A stretch of 64,000 bases of DNA from Chloroflexota bacterium (GCA_005880985.1 VBIQ01000005.1:310001-374000); one strand, 5' to 3'. Counted from the stretch's first letter, positions 1-10,935 are shown. A program made the numbers and translations. Notes: generated by a model from the sequence alone, not told the origin.

Positions 1-575
1 ACCCTGACGGCACGGACGCGCGGCTCCGCACCGGCGGCGTCGATCAGCCGCTCGGGTGCACCCTGCCGGCCGAGGGAGAGAGTGCGATCGACGAAGTCAC
101 TGCGACGCCCGAGCACCCCCTCGCAGGCGGCCGCGAGCACGGCTTCATGCGGAGTGCGCGCCGCATCGCCCCAGGCGGCGCACACCAGCCGTCCCCGGGG
201 GCGGAGGATGCGCAACAGCTCGCGAAGCGCCTCCGGAGCCGACCTCACCAGCGGAAGGGTGAACAGCGAGACGCACGCGTCGACCACCGCGTCGCCAAGC
301 GGCAGAGCGCTGCTCTCGGCGCGGATCAGCGACGGACGGCGGCCCGAGGCGATGGCGGCGACCTCGCCGGCGGCAACCGCGAGCTCGTCCGCGGAGGCGT
401 CGCAGGCGAGCACCCATGCCGCGCTCCGGCGCGCCAGCGTCGCGCTGAGCAGCCCCCCGGCACAGGGGGAGTCGAGCGCCACCTCGCCGTGGCCCGGGGC
501 CGCCGCCGCCTGGAGCCGCTCGGCCCAGCCGCGCAGGACGGGCTCGGAGAGAAGCCGAGGCTGGGCGCTGGGCAC
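1..575 (-). CDS. class I SAM-dependent methyltransferase (C-terminus cut by window edge)
   Basis: Minus-strand reading from GTG at 575: VPSAQPRLLSEPVLRGWAERL...VLACDASADELAVAAGEVAA...SSALPLGDAVVDACVSLFTLPLV...LRELLRILRPRGRLVCAAWG, typical methyltransferase motifs. Start overlaps the stop of the upstream biotin carboxylase (TAGTG). Confidence 0.75.
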   Translation of the reverse strand, partial: MPSAQPRLLSEPVLRGWAERLQAAAAPGHGEVALDSPCAGGLLSATLARRSAAWVLACDASADELAVAAGEVAAIASGRRPSLIRAESSALPLGDAVVDACVSLFTLPLVRSAPEALRELLRILRPRGRLVCAAWGDAARTPHEAVLAAACEGVLGRRSDFVDRTLSLGRQGAPERLIDAAGAEPRVRAVR

Positions 576-2020
576 TAGAGGGTGACGGCCACCGCTCCCG
601 CCACCGCCGCCACCGCCGCCCGGTCGCGCAGCAGGGCGCGATCCAGCGCCCGTTTGGGTTCGGCCTGCGCGGCGGCGCGCTCGATCAACTGGGGATGGTC
701 GGGCACGAAATGCGTCGACAGCCGGCCGGCGCGGAAGTCGGCGTCGTCGAGGATGGCGAGGTGGTAGGGAATGGTGGTGCTGATGCCGGTGATGGCGTAC
801 TCGAGCAGGGCGCGGCGCATGCGGCGGATCGCCTGCTCGCGATCGACCCCCCAGGTGATCAGCTTGGCGATCAGCGGGTCGTAGTGGGGAGACACCATGC
901 CCGGTCCGCCCAGCGCGGCGTCGACGCGCACCCCGGGTCCGCTCGGTTCGCGATATCCGGTCACCCGGCCGGGCGTCGGCAGGAAATCGCGCAGCGGGTC
1001 CTCGGCGTTGATGCGGCACTCGATCGCCCAGCCGCGCTGCACGATCTCCGGCTGGCGCACCTCCAGCTGCTCGCCGGCGGCGATGCGCAGCTGCTCGACC
1101 ACCAGGTCGATGCCACAGACCAGCTCGGTCACCGGGTGCTCGACCTGCAGGCGGGTGTTCATCTCCAGAAAGAAGAACGCACCACGGCTGTAGATGAACT
1201 CGACGGTTCCCGCGTTGACGTAGTCGACCGCGCGCGCCGCCGCCACCGCCGCCTCACCCATGTGGGCGCGCTGCTCAGGGGTCAGCACCGGCGACGGTGA
1301 CTCCTCGAGGATCTTCTGATGGCGTCGCTGAATGCTGCATTCGCGCTCGCCGAGGTGCACCACGTTTCCGTGCGTATCGGCCAGAACCTGGATCTCGATG
1401 TGGCGCGGCTCCTCGACGTAGCGCTCGAGGAAGACGGTGGCATTGCCGAACGCGCGCTGGGCGGTGCTCTGCGCCGCCTCCATGCCGGCGCGGAGCTCGG
1501 CCTCGTCGCGGGCCACTCGCATGCCGATGCCGCCGCCGCCGGCGCTGGCCTTGATCAGCACCGGATATCCGATGCGGCCTGCCTCCGCCACCGCCTCGTC
1601 GACCCCGGCGAGGGCACCGCTTCCCGGGACCACCGGGACGCCGGCGGCCTCGACGCGCTGTCGCGCCGGCACCTTCTCACCCATGGCCGCCATCGCCGCT
1701 GGCGGCGGTCCCACGAAGACGATGCCGGCCTGCTCACACGCCCGTGCCAGCGCCTGGTTCTCGCTGAGAAAGCCATAGCCGGGATGGATCGCCTGGGAGC
1801 CGGTGCGGCGTGCCGCCTCGATGATCCGGTCGATCCGCAGGTACGACTCCGCCGCCGGCGCTGGTCCGATCTCCACCGCCTCGTCGGCGAGAAGGACGAA
1901 CAGAGCGCGGCTGTCGGCCTCGCTGTGCACCGCGACGCTGCCGATGCCGAGGTCGCGGCAGGCGCGGATCACCCGCACCGCGATCTCGCCGCGGTTGGCA
2001 ACCAGCACCTTGTCGAACAA
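575..2020 (-). CDS. accC: biotin carboxylase subunit (acetyl/pyruvate/propionyl-CoA carboxylase)
   Basis: MFDKVLVANRGEIAVRVIRACRDLGI..., KASAGGGGIGMRV, HLGERECSIQRRHQKILEE, EMNTRLQVEHPVTE. Confidence 0.95.
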   Translation of the reverse strand: MFDKVLVANRGEIAVRVIRACRDLGIGSVAVHSEADSRALFVLLADEAVEIGPAPAAESYLRIDRIIEAARRTGSQAIHPGYGFLSENQALARACEQAGIVFVGPPPAAMAAMGEKVPARQRVEAAGVPVVPGSGALAGVDEAVAEAGRIGYPVLIKASAGGGGIGMRVARDEAELRAGMEAAQSTAQRAFGNATVFLERYVEEPRHIEIQVLADTHGNVVHLGERECSIQRRHQKILEESPSPVLTPEQRAHMGEAAVAAARAVDYVNAGTVEFIYSRGAFFFLEMNTRLQVEHPVTELVCGIDLVVEQLRIAAGEQLEVRQPEIVQRGWAIECRINAEDPLRDFLPTPGRVTGYREPSGPGVRVDAALGGPGMVSPHYDPLIAKLITWGVDREQAIRRMRRALLEYAITGISTTIPYHLAILDDADFRAGRLSTHFVPDHPQLIERAAAQAEPKRALDRALLRDRAAVAAVAGAVAVTL

Positions 2021-2033
2021 CAGCGCCGCCCTG

Positions 2034-3878
2034 CTACTCGACCAGGACCAGGGGGTCGTTGGGCGACACCACCGTACCCTCGCTGACGTAGACCTCGCGA
2101 ACCGTCCCCGCCCGGGTGGCGATGATGTCGTTCTGCATCTTCATCGCCTCGAGGACGGCGACGACGTCGCCGAGCGCAACGCTGTCTCCGGGGGCCACCG
2201 GCACGCGGAGGATGAGCCCCTGCATCGGTGCCACAACGGTGCCCTCGGACACCGCGGGCCGCACCCCGGCGCTGCCGTTCGCCGACGGGCTGGCATCGGT
2301 CACGGCCACGCCACCGCCGCCGGTGGAGAAGGTCCCGGCGGGACCGATCACCCGCACCGCGTACTGTTCGCCGTCGACCTCGACGACGAGCTCGCGCACA
2401 TCCTGCGTGGGTGACGGCGCCTCGGAGGCCGGCGCCGCACCCGGGTCGCCGCTGCCTTCGCTGATCGCTGCCGGGACCACCTCGGCTCCCGCCTGCGCCG
2501 CCGGTGCCGGCGCCGGCTCATCGCCCAGCAGCTCGATCACCGCCTCGCCGCGCAGCAGCGCCGCGGCCTCCACCGGGAACATCGCGTAGCACAGCACCGC
2601 CTCCTCGCCCGGGACGGGGACGCCCTCGCGCCGCATCTCGCGGCGCAGCGCCGTCATCGCCGGATCGAGGATGTCGGCGGGGCGGCAGGTGATCGGTTCC
2701 TCGCGGCCGTTGACCAGCCGGCGGACCTCCGGATCCACCGGTCCCGGCGCCTCGCCGTACAGCCCGAGGCAGTAGTCCTTCACCTCCTGGCTGATGGTGA
2801 CGTAGCGCTCCTCGTCGGTGACGTTGTAGACCGCCTGGGTCGCGACGATCTGGGCGATGGGGGTGATCAGCGGCGGATAGCCGAGCTCGGCCCGGACCTG
2901 CGGGATCTCCGCCTGCACCTCCGCAAGCCGGCCGACGGCGCCCCGCTCACGCAGCTCGGCATAGAGGTGCTCCACCGCGCTGGGTGGCAGCTGGGTGCGC
3001 AGCACCGATGGGTCGAGCCGCCACGCGGCGGGATCGGCGATCGCGCGGTAGCCGGCGAGCTCCTGCCCGAGCACGCCGGTCGCCACCGCGACCGTGTCGA
3101 GGTCGACTCCCGGATCGACATCGGTGTGGCGCAGGGCCGCGATCACCCCCTCCGTGGCGGGCAGCGATGAGCCCCCCGCGAGGGGCGACAGGGCCACGTC
3201 GAGCGCCGCGGCGCCGGCGCGAGCGGCGGCAAGGTAGGTGAGCCCCGCCTGGCCGGTGAGCGCCGCGGAGTGCACCGTCACCGGCAGCTTGGTCTGGGTG
3301 ATCAGGCCCCGCACCAGCTCCTCGGCGACCTGCGCGCCGAGCAGACCGGCCGGGTCGTACACGCACAGCGCGTCGTAGCCGAGCTCCGCCAACCGCGTCC
3401 CGAGGCCGACGAAGCCAGCGACGTCGTGCACCGGCGACTCGGTGTAGACGAGCCCGCCCTCGGCGCGACGGCCGGCGGCATGGATCGCGACCACGCAACG
3501 CTGCAGATTGCGGACGTCGTTCAACGAGTCGTAGCAGCGGAAGACATCGACGCCGGCCCCGGCGGAGACGCGGATGAAGGCGTCGACGACATCGTCCGCG
3601 AACTGGCGGTGGCCGAGCAGCGCCTGACCGCGCACCAGCGCCAGCAACGGCGTCTGCGGCGCCGCCAGCTTGACGGCGCGGAGCAGGTCGAAGGGATCCT
3701 CACCGAGGAACCGGAGGCAGGCCTCGAAGGTGGCCCCGCCGAAGACGTCGAGGGCGGCGAAACCGCAGCGATCGAGGAGCTCCGCAACGGGCAGCAGGTG
3801 GCGCCGCCGGAGCCGGCTCAGCAGAAGGGTCTGCTGACCGTGCCGCAGCGAGGTCTCGACCAGTTGCAGGGGCGGCAT
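2034..3878 (-). CDS. pyruvate carboxylase subunit B / oxaloacetate decarboxylase alpha-like protein with C-terminal biotinyl domain; carboxyltransferase active site appears degenerate
   Basis: GGATFEACLRFLGEDP, VTDEERYVTISQEVKDYCLGLYGE, C-terminal VLEAMKMQNDI biotinylation motif; adjacent to accC. Confidence 0.85.
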   Translation of the reverse strand: MPPLQLVETSLRHGQQTLLLSRLRRRHLLPVAELLDRCGFAALDVFGGATFEACLRFLGEDPFDLLRAVKLAAPQTPLLALVRGQALLGHRQFADDVVDAFIRVSAGAGVDVFRCYDSLNDVRNLQRCVVAIHAAGRRAEGGLVYTESPVHDVAGFVGLGTRLAELGYDALCVYDPAGLLGAQVAEELVRGLITQTKLPVTVHSAALTGQAGLTYLAAARAGAAALDVALSPLAGGSSLPATEGVIAALRHTDVDPGVDLDTVAVATGVLGQELAGYRAIADPAAWRLDPSVLRTQLPPSAVEHLYAELRERGAVGRLAEVQAEIPQVRAELGYPPLITPIAQIVATQAVYNVTDEERYVTISQEVKDYCLGLYGEAPGPVDPEVRRLVNGREEPITCRPADILDPAMTALRREMRREGVPVPGEEAVLCYAMFPVEAAALLRGEAVIELLGDEPAPAPAAQAGAEVVPAAISEGSGDPGAAPASEAPSPTQDVRELVVEVDGEQYAVRVIGPAGTFSTGGGGVAVTDASPSANGSAGVRPAVSEGTVVAPMQGLILRVPVAPGDSVALGDVVAVLEAMKMQNDIIATRAGTVREVYVSEGTVVSPNDPLVLVE

Positions 3879-3971
3879 GGCCGGATTGTACGGGGGCCGG
3901 TGAACGCGGCCTCGTGACGCGCGATGGCCGCCCGCTCCCGGGTCCGTGCCTAGGCGTCGCTCCGCCCTGGC

Positions 3972-4160
3972 TCAGGCGCCTGGTGCCGGCTCCGCGTCGA
4001 GGATCACGCGGCAGACATCGGTGAGGGTTCGGTCGCGATATCGATCGCGCCAGCCGGGCGGGCGCTCCTCGTCGCCGACGAGGTGCAGCCGGCGGGGTGG
4101 TGGAGCAACGACGGTGTCGTCGGGGCAGATCGGGAGGGTGGCGGGGCGGGGGCGCGTCAT
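3972..4160 (-). CDS. small hypothetical protein
   Basis: 62-aa ORF MTRPRPATLPICPDDTVVAPPPRRLHLVGDEERPPGWRDRYRDRTLTDVCRVILDAE between convergently/tandemly placed genes; only ORF plausibility. Confidence 0.35.
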   Translation of the reverse strand: MTRPRPATLPICPDDTVVAPPPRRLHLVGDEERPPGWRDRYRDRTLTDVCRVILDAEPAPGA

Positions 4161-4268
4161 GACCAGAGCCTAGGTGCGGCACGGCGGCGGCACATCGGAG
4201 CGGGGAGGGAAATTCATCCCCCTCCCGGGGGCGCACGGCGGTCTGCCCGGGGGCGGAGGCCGTCCCGC

Positions 4269-4931
4269 TCAGGCCGGCTGGCTCGGTTGCACCAGACCGT
4301 GGTCGAAGGCGAAGACGATGGCCGCGGCGCGATCGCGGAGCTCGAGCTTGCTGAAAATGCTGCCGATGTGCGTCTTCACCGTCCCCTCGCTGACCACCAG
4401 CGATTCGGCGATCTCGGCGTTGCTGGCGCCGCGACCGATCAGGCGGAGCACCTCGACCTCGCGCGCGGTCAATCCCACCAGTGCCCCGGCGACCTGGCTC
4501 GGCGGTGGGGCACCGCGGCGATAGGCGGTCAGCACCCGCTCGGTCACCGCCGGGTCGAGCCAGACCTCGCCGACGGCAACGGCACGCACCGCCCGGATGA
4601 TGTCCTCACCCGGTGCGTCCTTGAGCTGGAAGCCCGAGGCCCCAGCGCGGAGCGCACCGGAGAGCACCTCGTCGTCGCCAAAGGTGGTGAGCACCAGGAT
4701 GGGTGGGCTGTCGGGAAGCGCTCGCAGCCGGCGCGTCGCCTCGACACCGTCCATCACCGGCATGCGGACGTCCATCAGGACGACGTCGGGCCGTGTCTGG
4801 GCGGCCGCCTCGAGTGCGGCGGCACCGTCACCGCACTCGGCGGCGATCTCGAATCCTTCCCGAGGCCGGAGGATGCGGCGCAGCCCGGCGCGCACCAGCT
4901 CCTGGTCGTCGACGAGAAGAACGCGGATCAC
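4269..4931 (-). CDS. NarL/FixJ-family response regulator (REC + LuxR HTH)
   Basis: MIRVLLVDDQELVRAGLRRIL...VLMDVRMPVMDGVEATRRL...LTAREVEVLRLIGRGASNAEIAESLVVSEGTVKTHIGSIFSKL. Confidence 0.95.
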   Translation of the reverse strand: MIRVLLVDDQELVRAGLRRILRPREGFEIAAECGDGAAALEAAAQTRPDVVLMDVRMPVMDGVEATRRLRALPDSPPILVLTTFGDDEVLSGALRAGASGFQLKDAPGEDIIRAVRAVAVGEVWLDPAVTERVLTAYRRGAPPPSQVAGALVGLTAREVEVLRLIGRGASNAEIAESLVVSEGTVKTHIGSIFSKLELRDRAAAIVFAFDHGLVQPSQPA

Positions 4932-6193
4932 CAGCAGCGAGACGGCTTTGCGGCATCGCGGCCGGGCCTCGCCTCGCCGCTGGCGGGCCGCGGCACCTCG
5001 ACGTCGACCAGCCAGCCATCGCCGTCGGGACCGGCATGCAGCCGGCCACCGAGCAGAGCCGCTCGTTCACCCATTCCCGCCACGCCGCGGCCGCCGCTCG
5101 CCGTCGGCGCGGCGGGAGCGATGCCGTCACGGTTGCGCACCCGCAGCGCGATGTGCTCGGCGTCTACCGCCAGCTTCACCTCCACCGGCGAGCCCGGCGC
5201 GTGCTTGACCGCGTTGGCGAGGGACTCCTGGACGATGCGATAGAGGCCGAGGCCGGTCGCCGGCGTGACCCCGGAGAGGTCGCCCTCGACGGCAAGGCCG
5301 ACGTCCACACCAGCGTCGGCATAGCCGCTCACCAGGGATGCGATGTCGCCGGCATCCGGGAGCGGCGGCGCCCCGGCCTCGCTGCCGTCGGGACTGAGGA
5401 CGTCGACGGTGCGACGGATGTCGGCGAGGCTCTGCCGTCCCACCCGTTCGGCCTCCTGCAGCGCCTCCTCCGCCTCGGCCGGGTCGCCGCTGCGCAGCGC
5501 AAGCCGCGCCCCGGTGAGATGGAGCATGGTGACGGTGAGGGAGTGGGCAATGACGTCGTGGATCTCGCGCGCGATCCGCTGCCGCTCGCCGAGCGCGGCC
5601 TGGCGGGCAAGGTCGCCCTGCGCGGCGCGGAGTTCGAGCAGTGCCCGCCGCTGGCTGCGCCAGACCCAACCGGTGACGGCACCGGCGAGCATGCCCAGGA
5701 ACCAGCCGGTCCAGTCGCCGATGCCAAATGGCGTGACGGTGGCGCCGGCAACCGTCACCGTCACGGAGCGAACGGTCAGCGCTTCGCCCAAAAGAATCGC
5801 CTCAGCGGCGATGAGCACCGCGAGGCTCACCCGCCAGCCGGCCACCGTCGCGGTGCGTCCCACCAGAAAGACGAGAAGAAACCACGCCGCGGCGGAGCCG
5901 TGGTGATGACCGAGGACGACGATCGGCGCGGCGGCGAGAGCCGCAAAGACCGAGGCCGGCAGGTAGACCCGGAGGCTGTCGAGCAGCCACGGCACGAGCA
6001 CGGCGGCGGCGGCGACGGCCCAGACAGCCGTGGGCACGGTTGAGCCGCCCTGCACCAGCTGCAGCGTCAGGATGGCGCCGACCGGCACCATCTCGCACCA
6101 GCCGACCCACGGCGGCAGCTCGCCGAACAGGTCCTCGGTGGTGCGGTCGCTGCGCGCGATGGTGGGGACTATCTTGAGAACTGCGGCGGGCAT
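4928..6193 (-). CDS. NarL-partner sensor histidine kinase (HisKA_3 / HATPase)
   Basis: RQRIAREIHDVIAHSLTVTMLHLTGARLAL...GLGLYRIVQESLANAVKHA...; N-terminal TM helices; stop overlaps response regulator start. Start placed at ATG 6193, not the longer ORF start. Confidence 0.9.
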   Translation of the reverse strand: MPAAVLKIVPTIARSDRTTEDLFGELPPWVGWCEMVPVGAILTLQLVQGGSTVPTAVWAVAAAAVLVPWLLDSLRVYLPASVFAALAAAPIVVLGHHHGSAAAWFLLVFLVGRTATVAGWRVSLAVLIAAEAILLGEALTVRSVTVTVAGATVTPFGIGDWTGWFLGMLAGAVTGWVWRSQRRALLELRAAQGDLARQAALGERQRIAREIHDVIAHSLTVTMLHLTGARLALRSGDPAEAEEALQEAERVGRQSLADIRRTVDVLSPDGSEAGAPPLPDAGDIASLVSGYADAGVDVGLAVEGDLSGVTPATGLGLYRIVQESLANAVKHAPGSPVEVKLAVDAEHIALRVRNRDGIAPAAPTASGGRGVAGMGERAALLGGRLHAGPDGDGWLVDVEVPRPASGEARPGRDAAKPSRCW

Positions 6194-6199
6194 GCAGCG

Positions 6200-6205
6200 A
6201 ATGTA
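6200..6205 (-). promoter_or_regulatory. leaderless-type -10 box TACATT, 6 nt before ATG of histidine kinase
   Basis: TACATT-N6-ATG. Confidence 0.5.
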
Positions 6206-6275
6206 GGCGCGCCGCCGGGCGGCTGTCATCCGCCCGGGGACGGAGCCGCCTCCCACCGGAGGAGGAGGCCGGCCA

Positions 6276-6776
6276 CTAGGGGGCCGGGGTGAAGCCCTCC
6301 GGCAACCGGCTCTTTGCCGCCATGGCGCCGCGCACCCTCTCCACCGCGGCGGCCACCTGCGGGTCGGCGAGCGCGAGCATCTGGGCCGCCAGATGCCCCG
6401 CGTTGCGAGCCCCCATCTCGCCCACCGCGACGGTGGCCACCGGCACTCCGGGAGGCATCTGCACGATGGCGAGCAGGGCGTCGAAGCCGGCGAGCGGCGT
6501 GCCCGCCAGGGGGACACCGATCACCGGCAGCGAGGTCTGAGACGCCAGCACCCCGGGGAGGTGAGCGGCGGCACCGGCGCCGGCGACCAGCACCCGCAGC
6601 CCTCGCTCGCGGGCGGAGCGGGCGTAGTCGCGCACCACCTCCGGGGCGCGGTGAGCGGACATCACCCCGACCTCGTGGGCGATGCCGTACTCGTCGAGGA
6701 CCTCGGCGCAGCGCTGCATGATCGGCAGATCGCTCTCGCTGCCCATGACGATGCCGACCAGGGGCGAGCTGCTCAT
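6276..6776 (-). CDS. purE: 5-(carboxyamino)imidazole ribonucleotide mutase
   Basis: [46 protein letters not shown]; start overlaps purD stop. Confidence 0.95.
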   Translation of the reverse strand: MSSSPLVGIVMGSESDLPIMQRCAEVLDEYGIAHEVGVMSAHRAPEVVRDYARSARERGLRVLVAGAGAAAHLPGVLASQTSLPVIGVPLAGTPLAGFDALLAIVQMPPGVPVATVAVGEMGARNAGHLAAQMLALADPQVAAAVERVRGAMAAKSRLPEGFTPAP

Positions 6777-8092
6777 CGTGCCAGCGGTGCGGTGGCGGCG
6801 CCGAGCCGGGCGATGTCGCGGCGCGTCCACATGCCGTCGAACGACACCCGCGCGATGTTCTCGTAGGCACGTTGCCGCGCCTGCTCGTGATCGGATCCGG
6901 TGGCGACGACGGTGAGCACCCGGCCGCCGGCAGTGCGCAACGCGTCGCCACCGGCACCGCGCGTTCCGCCGTGGAAGCAGAGGACGCCGTCGTCGAGCGA
7001 GTCGGTGCCGCTGATGACCGCGCCGGTCATCACTGCTCCCGGATACCCGGCCGAGGCGGCGACCACCCCGACCGCGGCACCGGCACGCGACGGCTCCCGA
7101 CCCGCGCCGAGCTCGCCATGCGCGCAGGCGGTGAACAGAGCGGCGGCGTCGCTGGCCAGCAGGGGCAGCACCACCTGGGTCTCGGGATCACCGAAGCGGG
7201 CGTTGAACTCGAGGACGCGGATGCCTCGGGGGGTCAGCATCAGGCCGGCGTAGAGGCAGCCGCGATAGGGAATGCCCCGCTCGCGCAGGGCGTCGACGCA
7301 GGGCTGGATCACCAGGCGCAGCGCCTCGTCGAGAAGCGGATCGACGTCGACGCCGGACGGTGGCGCGTAGGCACCCATGCCGCCGGTGTTGGGCCCGAGA
7401 TCGCCGTCGTGCGCACGCTTGTAATCACAGGCCGGCGGCAGCAGCCAGACCCGCTCCCCGTCGCTGAGCGCGAACACGCTGACCTCGCGGCCCTCGAGTC
7501 GCTCCTCGACGATCGCCTGGGTGCCGGCCTCGCCGAAGCGGCCCTCCACCAGGCACCCGTCGATGGCGGCCCAGGCCTCGGCCACCGAGTCGCAGACGGT
7601 GACACCCTTGCCCAGCGCCAGCCCGTCCGCTTTGACCGCGCATCGTCCACCCAGCTCGGCGGCGTAGGCGCGCAGTGCGTCGCGGTCCTCCCCGCCACCG
7701 GCACGCCAGCACGCGGTGGGAATGCCGGCCTCGTCCATGAGCTGCTTGGCGAACCGCTTCGACGACTCGATGCGCCCGGCAGCCGCGGTGGGGCCGAAGA
7801 CGGCGATGCCCTCGGCGGCACACGCGTCGGCAAGGCCGGCGGCGACGGCCGCGTCGGGACCGATCACCACCAGGTCGACGTCGCGCTCCCGCGCCACCCG
7901 CGTCACCGCACCCACGTCGTCGGCGCGGAGGTCGACGTTTTCGGCAATGGCGCCGGTGCCGCCGTTGCCCGGGGCGCAGATCACCTCGGCAACGTCCGCG
8001 CTGCGCCGGCACGCCCAGGCCAGCGCATGCTCCCGCGCCCCGGAGCCGGCGACCAGCACGCGCCGCGCCGTGCCCCTGGTAGTTATTCCCAT
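6773..8092 (-). CDS. purD: phosphoribosylamine-glycine ligase
   Basis: [19 protein letters not shown]...APGNGG...[12 protein letters not shown]...[19 protein letters not shown]. Start placed at ATG 8092. Confidence 0.95.
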   Translation of the reverse strand: MGITTRGTARRVLVAGSGAREHALAWACRRSADVAEVICAPGNGGTGAIAENVDLRADDVGAVTRVARERDVDLVVIGPDAAVAAGLADACAAEGIAVFGPTAAAGRIESSKRFAKQLMDEAGIPTACWRAGGGEDRDALRAYAAELGGRCAVKADGLALGKGVTVCDSVAEAWAAIDGCLVEGRFGEAGTQAIVEERLEGREVSVFALSDGERVWLLPPACDYKRAHDGDLGPNTGGMGAYAPPSGVDVDPLLDEALRLVIQPCVDALRERGIPYRGCLYAGLMLTPRGIRVLEFNARFGDPETQVVLPLLASDAAALFTACAHGELGAGREPSRAGAAVGVVAASAGYPGAVMTGAVISGTDSLDDGVLCFHGGTRGAGGDALRTAGGRVLTVVATGSDHEQARQRAYENIARVSFDGMWTRRDIARLGAATAPLAR

Positions 8093-9669
8093 TCGATGGT
8101 GGAGGGGGGTTTGCTGCTGATGTCGTAGACGACGCGGTTGATGCCCGGCACCTCGTTGACGATGCGGCGGGAGATCACTCCCAGCACGTCGTACGGGACC
8201 CGTGCCCAATCGGCGGTCATGCCGTCCTCGCTCTGCACGATACGGATGGCGACCACGTTGGCATAGGTGCGGCCGTCGCCCATCACCCCCACCGAGGAGA
8301 TCGGGGTGAGGATCGCGAACGATTGCCACACCTGGCGGTACAGGCCGCTGCGCTTGATCTCGTCGATGACCACCCAGTCGGCGGCACGCAGCGTCTCCAG
8401 CCGCTCCCAGGTCACCTCGCCGATGATCCTGATGGCCAGGCCTGGTCCCGGAAAGGGCTGACGCCACACCATGTCCTCGGGCAGCCCCAGAGCCAGGCCG
8501 ACCTGGCGCACCTCATCCTTGAACAGGTAGCGAAGGGGTTCGACCAGGGCGAAGCGAAGATCCTCGGGGAGCCCGCCGACGTTGTGATGGGTCTTGATCT
8601 TCTGAGCGTTGTGGGTGTCGCGCGCGGTGGACTCGATGACATCGGGGTAGAGCGTTCCCTGAGCGAGAAAATCGACATGACCGAGCCGGCGTGCCTCCTG
8701 CTCGAAGACATCGATGAACGTCCGGCCGATGCGGCGGCGCTTCTCCTCGGGATCGGTCACCCCCACCAGCGCTTGCAGGAAGCGGTCACTGGCGTCGACG
8801 TGTACCAGGTTGATGTGCCGCTGACGCGACATGATCTCGACCACGCGATCGCCCTCACCGCGGCGGAGCAGACCGTTGTCGACGAACACGCAGGTCAGCT
8901 GGTCGCCGATGGCGCGGTGGACCAGGGTCGCCGCCACCGCGGAGTCGACGCCGCCGGAGAGGGCGCACAGCACCCGGCCGTCTCCGGCGCGCCGGCGGAT
9001 GTCGCCGACCGCCATGTCGACGAAGGAGGCGGGCTCCCAGGTGCCACTGCAACCGCAGATGCGATAGAGAAAGTTGCGCAGGATCTCGCGACCCAGCGGG
9101 GTGTGCACCACCTCGGGATGGAACTGGATTCCCAGCCGTCCGCCCGGCCCTGCCATCGCTGCGCACGGTGAGTTGAGGGTATGGGCGATGGCGCGGAAAC
9201 CGGCGGGAAGCTCGGTGATGACGTCAGCGTGGGACATCCAGACCGGCAGCTCGGCGGGAAGCCGCTCGAAGAGCCCGCTCGACTCGTCGATCACCAGCGA
9301 CGCCAGACCGTACTCACGACGCTCCGCCGGCTGCACGCCGCCCCCCAGCTCCTGGGCAAGCAGCTGCATGCCGTAGCAGATGCCGAGGATGGGGAGGCCG
9401 AGCTGGTACACCTCCGGATCGGGATGGGGAGCGCCGGCGTCGTACACCGAGGCCGGTCCACCGCTGAAGATCAATCCCCGCGGGGCCCGTCGCCGCACCT
9501 CGTCGGCGGCGATGTCGCCGGGCACCAGCTCGCAGTACACCTTGGCCTCGCGGACGCGGCGGGCGATCAGCTGGCTGTACTGCGAGCCGAAGTCGAGAAC
9601 CAGCACCGTGTCGTGGGCGGTCCCCGGTCGCGTCTCGATGCCAGAACCGGTGTCGACCGCCGTGGTCAT
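8083..9669 (-). CDS. guaA: GMP synthase (glutamine-hydrolysing)
   Basis: [20 protein letters not shown]...[11 protein letters not shown]...[18 protein letters not shown]...[14 protein letters not shown]...[17 protein letters not shown]. Confidence 0.97.
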   Translation of the reverse strand: MTTAVDTGSGIETRPGTAHDTVLVLDFGSQYSQLIARRVREAKVYCELVPGDIAADEVRRRAPRGLIFSGGPASVYDAGAPHPDPEVYQLGLPILGICYGMQLLAQELGGGVQPAERREYGLASLVIDESSGLFERLPAELPVWMSHADVITELPAGFRAIAHTLNSPCAAMAGPGGRLGIQFHPEVVHTPLGREILRNFLYRICGCSGTWEPASFVDMAVGDIRRRAGDGRVLCALSGGVDSAVAATLVHRAIGDQLTCVFVDNGLLRRGEGDRVVEIMSRQRHINLVHVDASDRFLQALVGVTDPEEKRRRIGRTFIDVFEQEARRLGHVDFLAQGTLYPDVIESTARDTHNAQKIKTHHNVGGLPEDLRFALVEPLRYLFKDEVRQVGLALGLPEDMVWRQPFPGPGLAIRIIGEVTWERLETLRAADWVVIDEIKRSGLYRQVWQSFAILTPISSVGVMGDGRTYANVVAIRIVQSEDGMTADWARVPYDVLGVISRRIVNEVPGINRVVYDISSKPPSTIEWE

Positions 9670-9697
9670 CGCCGTCAGTCCCCCGTCTCTCGCCGCA

Positions 9698-10858
9698 TCA
9701 CACCCCCATCCCGACCCGCTGCTCGCGCTGCTGCAGCTTGCCCTCGGTCTTGATCGCCGGGGCCACCACCATCTCCGTGTCCTGAAACTCGCGGATGGTT
9801 CGCGCTCCGCACACTCCCATCGCGCTCTTCAGCGCGCCGATCAGATTCATGCTGCCGTCGTCGACGTGGGCCGGCCCGAAGAGCACCTGGCCGAGGGAGC
9901 CCTTGACCCCGGTGCGGATGCGCGTACCCCGCGGCAGGTTGGGATCGGGGGTCGCCATGCCCCAGTGATTGCCGTGTCCGGCCGCCTCCTCGGTGGCGGC
10001 GAAGATCGATCCGATCATCACCGCGTCGGCGCCGCTGGCGAAGGCCTTGCAGATGTCGCCGCCGATGCGCATCCCGCCATCGGTGATGATCGCGACCCGC
10101 TCCCCGCTGCGCCGGAAGTGGTCGTCGCGGGCGGCGGCGCAGTCGCTGGTGGCGGTCACCTGGGGGACGCCGACGCCCAGCACCGCCCGGGTGGTGCAGG
10201 CGGCCCCGGGACCGACGCCCACCAGCAGGCCGCGGATGCCGGTGTCCATCAGCTCCAGCGCGGTCGCGTAGTCGACGCAGTTGCCGACGACCACGGGAAT
10301 GTCGAGCGAGTCGGTGAGCTCGCGGAAGGAGAGCTGCTTGTAGGCGCGGCTGATGTGGCGGGCGGTGAGCACGGTGCCCTGGACGACGAACACGTCGGCG
10401 CCGGCCTCCTGGACGATGGGGCCACGTCGCTCGGCGTGGTTGGGGATCGACGAGACCGCACAGGCCACCCCGCCTTCCTTGATCTCCTCGATGCGCTGTC
10501 CGATGAGCCCGTCCTGCACCGGTGCTCGGTAGAGCTTCTGCAGCAGGACGTTGACGTCCTCCGGCGGCGCGGCGGCGATCTCGGCGAGAACCGCGCCGGG
10601 ATCCTCGTAACGGGTCTGCACCCCGTCGAGGTTGAGAACCGCGAGACCCCCGTGCCGGCCCATCTCGTGGACGAAGTGGACGTCGACCACTCCGTCCATC
10701 GCCGCGGCCAGGATGGGGAGCTCGAAACCGCGACCGTCGAGGCTGAAGCCGACGTCGATCTCATCGGGATTGATGGTCACCGTGCCGGGGACGAGGGCGA
10801 CCTCGTCGAAGCCGTAGGCCCGGCGGGCGCGCTTGGATCGGCCTAGCTCGAACTCCAT
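9698..10858 (-). CDS. guaB3: GuaB3-family IMP dehydrogenase-related protein
   Basis: [36 protein letters not shown]...[20 protein letters not shown]...; short, no CBS insertion, as in GuaB3-type paralogues. Confidence 0.85.
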   Translation of the reverse strand: MEFELGRSKRARRAYGFDEVALVPGTVTINPDEIDVGFSLDGRGFELPILAAAMDGVVDVHFVHEMGRHGGLAVLNLDGVQTRYEDPGAVLAEIAAAPPEDVNVLLQKLYRAPVQDGLIGQRIEEIKEGGVACAVSSIPNHAERRGPIVQEAGADVFVVQGTVLTARHISRAYKQLSFRELTDSLDIPVVVGNCVDYATALELMDTGIRGLLVGVGPGAACTTRAVLGVGVPQVTATSDCAAARDDHFRRSGERVAIITDGGMRIGGDICKAFASGADAVMIGSIFAATEEAAGHGNHWGMATPDPNLPRGTRIRTGVKGSLGQVLFGPAHVDDGSMNLIGALKSAMGVCGARTIREFQDTEMVVAPAIKTEGKLQQREQRVGMGV

Positions 10859-10891
10859 GGCACCTCCCCCGCTGGCTCGAAATCACCCCCT

Positions 10892-10935
10892 GGAAAAGCA
10901 AACGCCCAGGGCAGCTGCCGGTGGCTGCCCTGGGC
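10892..10935 (-). terminator. intrinsic terminator/attenuator in guaB3 5' leader
   Basis: Minus strand GCCCAGGGCAGC-CACCGGCA-GCTGCCCTGGGC followed by GTTTGCTTTT, upstream of the guaB3 start. Confidence 0.7.
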
